From Chitinivibrionales bacterium (lineage in GTDB: Bacteria; Fibrobacterota; Chitinivibrionia; Chitinivibrionales; FEN-1185), in assembly GCA_028718065.1 (NCBI GenBank), contig JAQUMP010000100.1, positions 1 to 9,448 on the forward strand: a DNA stretch of 9,448 nt, in the 5' to 3' direction. How positions within the stretch are numbered: position 1 is the stretch's first letter; each line of letters starts with the position of its first letter. The notes beneath the pieces are model-generated. The model had not been told where the DNA came from. It saw nothing but the letters and a program-made list of their open reading frames with translations, and searched no databases. The position numbers were made by a program, and so were the translations under genes. Positions 6,436 through 9,448 of the stretch are shown here, one piece after another.

Positions 6436-6864
6436 TCACTCCTCTGTTTTAGGAATTGCGCTTCCCTTCCACTGGACATTGGAAGGGAATTTAAACTTAT
6501 ATATCTTGGAAAGTTCGGCCAATTTCTGGGCGAGCGCATTTTTTTCCACGGGCTTAAGAAGATACCCCTGCGCTCCCGCCTGCACCGCCCCGATAATGTT
6601 TTTCTTTTCGTTTTCCACGGTTAAAAGAATAAACGGCAGCTTGGCGTACTCGGGACGCGATTTTACATACTTAAGAAAATCCAGTCCCGATTCGCCCGGC
6701 ATGTGCCAGTCCGAAATAATAAGATCGTATTTCTTACCCATGATAAGGATTTTCGCCTCGGCGACGCTGGCCGCTTCGGTCACGGAATCATAGCCAAGTT
6801 CCTTTAGAATTGCACAAACCATGTGACGGATCATTTTTGAGTCATCGGCAATCAGGATATTCAT
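6436..6864 (-). CDS. CheY-like response regulator 1
   Basis: Single-domain receiver of 142 residues with an intact active site: D7-D8, Asp52 (LIISDWHMPG), Thr82 and Lys104 (LLKPVEK). I chose the ATG at 6864 because it aligns with the paralogue's start and has a weak GAG 7 nt upstream; the ATG at 6870 would add only Met-Thr. The fold ends around 120, and a short tail KFKFPSNVQWKGSAIPKTEE completes it. It lies 14 bp (or 8 bp from the longer start) after cheR and 4 bp before receiver 2, whose ribosome site overlaps the codons for its final Glu-Glu. Position after cheB and cheR suggests a CheY role, either output to a motor or another effector, or one of the pair serving as a phosphate sink. Which of the two does what cannot be told. 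Confidence 0.93.
   Translation of the reverse strand: MNILIADDSKMIRHMVCAILKELGYDSVTEAASVAEAKILIMGKKYDLIISDWHMPGESGLDFLKYVKSRPEYAKLPFILLTVENEKKNIIGAVQAGAQGYLLKPVEKNALAQKLAELSKIYKFKFPSNVQWKGSAIPKTEE
6439..6444 (-). promoter_or_regulatory. Ribosome binding site of receiver 2, inside the 3' end of receiver 1
   Basis: GAGGAG on the minus strand lies 7 nt before the ATG at 6431 and at the same time encodes the last two Glu codons of receiver 1. This decides the receiver 2 start and points to coupled translation of the pair. Confidence 0.65.
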
Positions 6865-6878
6865 GGTCATGCTCGATT

Positions 6879-7751
6879 TTAATTTTTCATTGTATAAGCG
6901 GTATCGTGTTTCAGGACTTTATAATAGGTTGTTTCTCCGATCGTGTGGGAAGAATAATCGTCGCTTATTTTATACATGTTTTCGGTGACGCCCAGAAAAA
7001 GGAGTCCTTGGGGTTCCAGGGCAAGGCCAATTTTTCTGAGCGCCTGTTTTTTCATCTCGGGCGAAAAATAGATGATGACGTTGCGGCAAAAAATTACGTC
7101 GAACGGTCCCAGGCCGTCAAGCGCTTTTGTCAGGCTGCGCCGTTCGAACGAAACCATTTTTTTAATTTCATCGGCAAGCCGCCATTGGTCGCCATACTTT
7201 ACAAAATGCGCTTTGCGCTCGGCCTCGGAGAGGTTTTTCCCCAGTTCCAGATCGCTGAAGACGCCTTTTTGCGCCCGCTCAAGGGCCTTGCCCGAAATGT
7301 CGATACCGAGAATGGCGATGTTTTCCGGTCTAAAGGCGCCTTGCCCGGCAAGCCAGCGGCGGATGCCTATGGCGATGGAATAGGGTTCCTGACCAAAGCA
7401 GCAGCCCGCGGACAAAATACGCAGGCGCGGGGGCAGAAAATGCGCCGCCGCAAGCTTGCTTTCGGCAAGCGCCGGCAACAAAACCTCAAAAAACGTCTTA
7501 AAGGGATGCGCATCCCGGAAAAAACCGCTCTCATGCGTGGTCATGAGCTCGACCATGATCTGGGAGAGATTTTCATGCCGTCCCGAGGTGATTTTATCGT
7601 ATAAATCCAGAAATGATTTGCAGCCTTCGCACTCGACAAGATCTTTTAACCGCGTTGTAAACAGATATGATTTATCTTCCCCCACCTCGATGCCGCTATG
7701 GCTTAAGAGGAGGTCTTTAAACAGACGAAATTCCTGAGCGGTGATTTCCAT
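6879..7751 (-). CDS. cheR: Chemotaxis protein-glutamate O-methyltransferase CheR
   Basis: Transfers methyl groups from S-adenosylmethionine to glutamates of chemoreceptors, opposing CheB in sensory adaptation. The 290-residue length is typical. An N-terminal helical domain (about 1-75) leads to TTHESGFFRD at 71-80, the family's conserved FFRD region. SAM-binding motif I is SAGCCFGQEPYS at 114-125, followed by the acidic residue Asp151 at the end of the second strand (ILGIDIS) and the motif FDVIFCRNVIIYF at 217-229. In motif I most relatives have a small Ser/Thr pair where this protein has Cys-Phe, a mild deviation. The ATG at 7751 has AGGA 8 nt upstream on the minus strand. It follows cheB by 15 bp in the operon, and the partial chemoreceptor two genes upstream is a likely substrate. 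Confidence 0.95.
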   Translation of the reverse strand: MEITAQEFRLFKDLLLSHSGIEVGEDKSYLFTTRLKDLVECEGCKSFLDLYDKITSGRHENLSQIMVELMTTHESGFFRDAHPFKTFFEVLLPALAESKLAAAHFLPPRLRILSAGCCFGQEPYSIAIGIRRWLAGQGAFRPENIAILGIDISGKALERAQKGVFSDLELGKNLSEAERKAHFVKYGDQWRLADEIKKMVSFERRSLTKALDGLGPFDVIFCRNVIIYFSPEMKKQALRKIGLALEPQGLLFLGVTENMYKISDDYSSHTIGETTYYKVLKHDTAYTMKN

Positions 7752-7766
7752 GGCCGATATCCTATG

Positions 7767-8843
7767 CTAAAACCCCAGGATCTCGCACAAGCGCGAAGGC
7801 ATACGGTTGAGTGCAATAATTTCGGGCGCAACCCCGCAGCGCACGACGCTGCCCGGCATGCCCCAGACAACCGATGAACGTTCGTCCTGCACCAGCACCG
7901 TTCCGCCGTTTGTTTTTATGGCCAGGGCGCCCTTGGCCCCGTCGCTGCCCATGCCCGTGAGCACGATCGCAATTACCCGTTTGCCGAATACGGACGCGCC
8001 CGACCGGAAAAGCGCATCAACCGACGGCTTGCAGTTGTTTTCGGGCGGGCCGTCTACGATGTTAAGGCGCGGCCGCCCGGCGGGCCCGCGCGCAATCGTG
8101 CAATGCAAACCGCCGCGGGCCAGGTACGCTTTTCCCGCCACCGGTTCCTCTCCGTCAACGACTTCCTTAACGCGGATGCGCGCGGCATGATCCAGCGCCG
8201 CGGCCATGGGGCCGGTAAAATTCGCCGGCATGTGCAGAACGATGATAAGCGGCACCGGCATTGCCTCAGGAAGCGCAGGGATCATTTTTAACAGCGCTTC
8301 CGGTCCGCCGGTCGAGACGCCGATAAGCACCGCGTCGTACTGCAAACTGAGGCGCTTCCGGGGTGCCTGGTTTACCCGTTCAACCTCTTTTTGGTTTTTG
8401 CCCCTCCCCGTTTCGCCCGCACGGGCCATGGCGGAATAACGGTGGATGGAACAACAACGGATTTTGGAAAGCAGCACGTTGGCCAGGGTGGCGCTCGCGC
8501 CGGCCCCGTTTTCCTGTAAGTCAATCCCATCGACAAAATCAAACGCGCCGGCGGCCAGCGCGGCGACCACGCGCGGCCCGGAACCGGGGTCTTTGCCGCT
8601 TGTCAAGATCAGGACCGCCGTTTGCGGCAGGTTACGCAGCACCGCGGCGGTAAATTCAACGATGGCCGGGCCGTCCTGCACCAGCACGATTTCGGGATTG
8701 CAGGCGCGCACCGTTGTGCCGCCCTGCGCGAAATCGCCGGCCATGCCCGCGATTTCCATGTCGCCGGATTTTTCGACGGTAACCTTGACAAAATCGTGGT
8801 CATCGATTTTGTTCTTGATAATAACGATGCGGATGCGGTTCAT
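7767..8843 (-). CDS. cheB: Protein-glutamate methylesterase CheB with a degenerate receiver domain
   Basis: Removes methyl groups from chemoreceptor glutamates and may deamidate glutamines. The 358 residues have the normal CheB layout: an N-terminal receiver-like domain (about 1-125), a linker (about 126-168) and the C-terminal esterase. The catalytic triad is intact: Ser177 in IGVSTGGPEAL, His204 in VLHMPANFTG and Asp301 in LTGMGSDGA, spaced as in the Salmonella enzyme (164, 190, 286). The receiver has lost its phosphorylation chemistry: Lys10-Asn11 replace the acidic pair, Gln56 stands at the phosphoacceptor position (VLVQDGPA) and Asp105 replaces the conserved Lys (FDFVDGI). Thr81 is kept. 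It is therefore probably not switched on by CheA phosphate in the usual way. It begins 2 bp after the receptor stop with no clear Shine-Dalgarno, which suggests translational coupling, and cheR follows. Confidence 0.94.
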   Translation of the reverse strand: MNRIRIVIIKNKIDDHDFVKVTVEKSGDMEIAGMAGDFAQGGTTVRACNPEIVLVQDGPAIVEFTAAVLRNLPQTAVLILTSGKDPGSGPRVVAALAAGAFDFVDGIDLQENGAGASATLANVLLSKIRCCSIHRYSAMARAGETGRGKNQKEVERVNQAPRKRLSLQYDAVLIGVSTGGPEALLKMIPALPEAMPVPLIIVLHMPANFTGPMAAALDHAARIRVKEVVDGEEPVAGKAYLARGGLHCTIARGPAGRPRLNIVDGPPENNCKPSVDALFRSGASVFGKRVIAIVLTGMGSDGAKGALAIKTNGGTVLVQDERSSVVWGMPGSVVRCGVAPEIIALNRMPSRLCEILGF

Positions 8844-8845
8844 GG

Positions 8846-9448
8846 TTACTTGAGCGCTTTTTCAAGGTTGGCGACGACGTCGCTCATGCGGTCCACCGCC
8901 ATCATCATGCTCTGCATTTCGTTTTTGGCTTTGCCGGAAGCGTCGGTGGTGTGGGCGACATAGCGCGTGGCCTCCTTTAACATGACCGAATTTTCGGCGA
9001 TTTTTTTATTAAGGTCCGAAATGCTCACGGCGGCGTTGGCGATATTGCGGGCGACTTCGTTGGCGCCGCCGGCGATTTCGGCCACGCCTTTGGAAACTTC
9101 GGAGGCGCCGCGCGCCGATTCGTTGATGAATTTGGAAATGTCGTTGATGCCTTTGACCGCCTCGGTGAGATTGCGGCTTACTTCCTGGGTCCCGCTGGTC
9201 TGTTTGTCGACCATGTTCGATATGTTGGTTTGCAGTTCATTGATTTTAGAGATTACCTCGGCGATGCGGCCGATTGCCGCGATAGCCTGGCCGGCATTTC
9301 CCTGAATGCCCTGGATTTTATTTTCGATGTCTTCGGTGGCGCTTTTGGTCTGGCGCGCGAGTTCCTTGACTTCGTTGGCGACCACGGCAAAGCCTTTGCC
9401 AGCTTCGCCCGCGCTGGCCGCCTCGATCGCGGCATTGAGCGCCAGCAG
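8846..9448 (-). CDS. Methyl-accepting chemotaxis protein, C-terminal part (gene cut by the window edge)
   Basis: Only the last 200 residues are in the window; the frame is open to 9448 and the start lies beyond. The sequence begins in the highly conserved hairpin tip of the cytoplasmic signalling domain ([20 protein letters not shown], then [14 protein letters not shown]), which contacts CheA and CheW. The returning coiled-coil arm follows, with heptad-patterned Ala/Ser/Glu-rich sequence and candidate methylation sites of the E/Q-E/Q-x-x-A/S type. The tip has Ser where many receptors have Arg (AASAGE rather than AARAGE). The protein ends NLEKALK with no terminal aromatic pentapeptide of the NWETF type used to tether CheR and CheB. 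Sensor domain, membrane segments and ligand are not visible. It is the first visible gene of the operon and the natural substrate of the CheB and CheR encoded next. Confidence 0.95.
   Translation of the reverse strand: MLALNAAIEAASAGEAGKGFAVVANEVKELARQTKSATEDIENKIQGIQGNAGQAIAAIGRIAEVISKINELQTNISNMVDKQTSGTQEVSRNLTEAVKGINDISKFINESARGASEVSKGVAEIAGGANEVARNIANAAVSISDLNKKIAENSVMLKEATRYVAHTTDASGKAKNEMQSMMMAVDRMSDVVANLEKALK

Noticed and set aside
6432..6539. N-terminal extension of receiver 2 by 36 residues
   Set aside because: The extension reads another frame of receiver 1, while the inner ATG at 6431 has a strong ribosome site and matches the paralogue's start.
6810..7604. Plus-strand open frame of 264 codons opposite cheR
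   Set aside because: It is antisense to a fully motif-supported CheR, has no recognisable domain and no convincing ribosome binding site.
8446..8853. Plus-strand open frame of 135 codons opposite cheB
   Set aside because: It is antisense to CheB, is Ser/Ala/Thr-rich with no domain, and has no supporting start signals.

Overview
The window reads as bacterial chromosome from an unidentified, probably Gram-negative bacterium of moderate GC content. Nothing in it fixes the phylum. It has ten confident or plausible complete genes, one gene cut at each edge, short intergenic gaps, and no rRNA, tRNA, CRISPR array or recognisable transposon.

Left block (1-3369, + strand): the C-terminal part of a MarR-type repressor, then, 35 bp on, a complete P2-like cation-transporting P-type ATPase. 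These probably form one unit in which the regulator controls the pump. After it comes a small protein of unknown family with an export-signal-like N-terminus.

Middle block (3478-5880, + strand): a soluble hybrid sensor kinase (PAS, HisKA with an H-D-F-N-N box, HATPase, C-terminal receiver), a 35-residue single-span membrane protein with a strong ribosome binding site, and a TerB-like helical protein with its own candidate sigma70-type promoter.

Right block (5943-9448, - strand, reading leftward): a chemosensory operon, mcp (cut by the right edge) - cheB - cheR - receiver 1 - receiver 2. Gaps are 2, 15, 14 (8 if the longer receiver 1 start is used) and 4 bp. CheR and CheB would methylate and demethylate the chemoreceptor, and the two CheY-like receivers would carry the signal out. 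CheA and CheW are absent here and may lie beyond 9448. The CheB is unusual: its esterase triad is intact, but its receiver domain has lost all the phosphorylation residues. The two receivers are tandem paralogues, about 80% identical, with a nearly unchanged central DNA tract.

The plus-strand TerB gene and the minus-strand chemosensory operon converge at 5881-5942. This junction holds a degenerate 7-bp tandem repeat (ACTT core, six units) that runs into the 3' end of receiver 2 and supplies its stop codon. Partly inverted heptads on the other side could pair with it as a long hairpin. The pseudoreceiver CheB, the heptad array and the kinase/small membrane protein/TerB group are the most notable points. 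I do not see clear evidence of a wholly new system.
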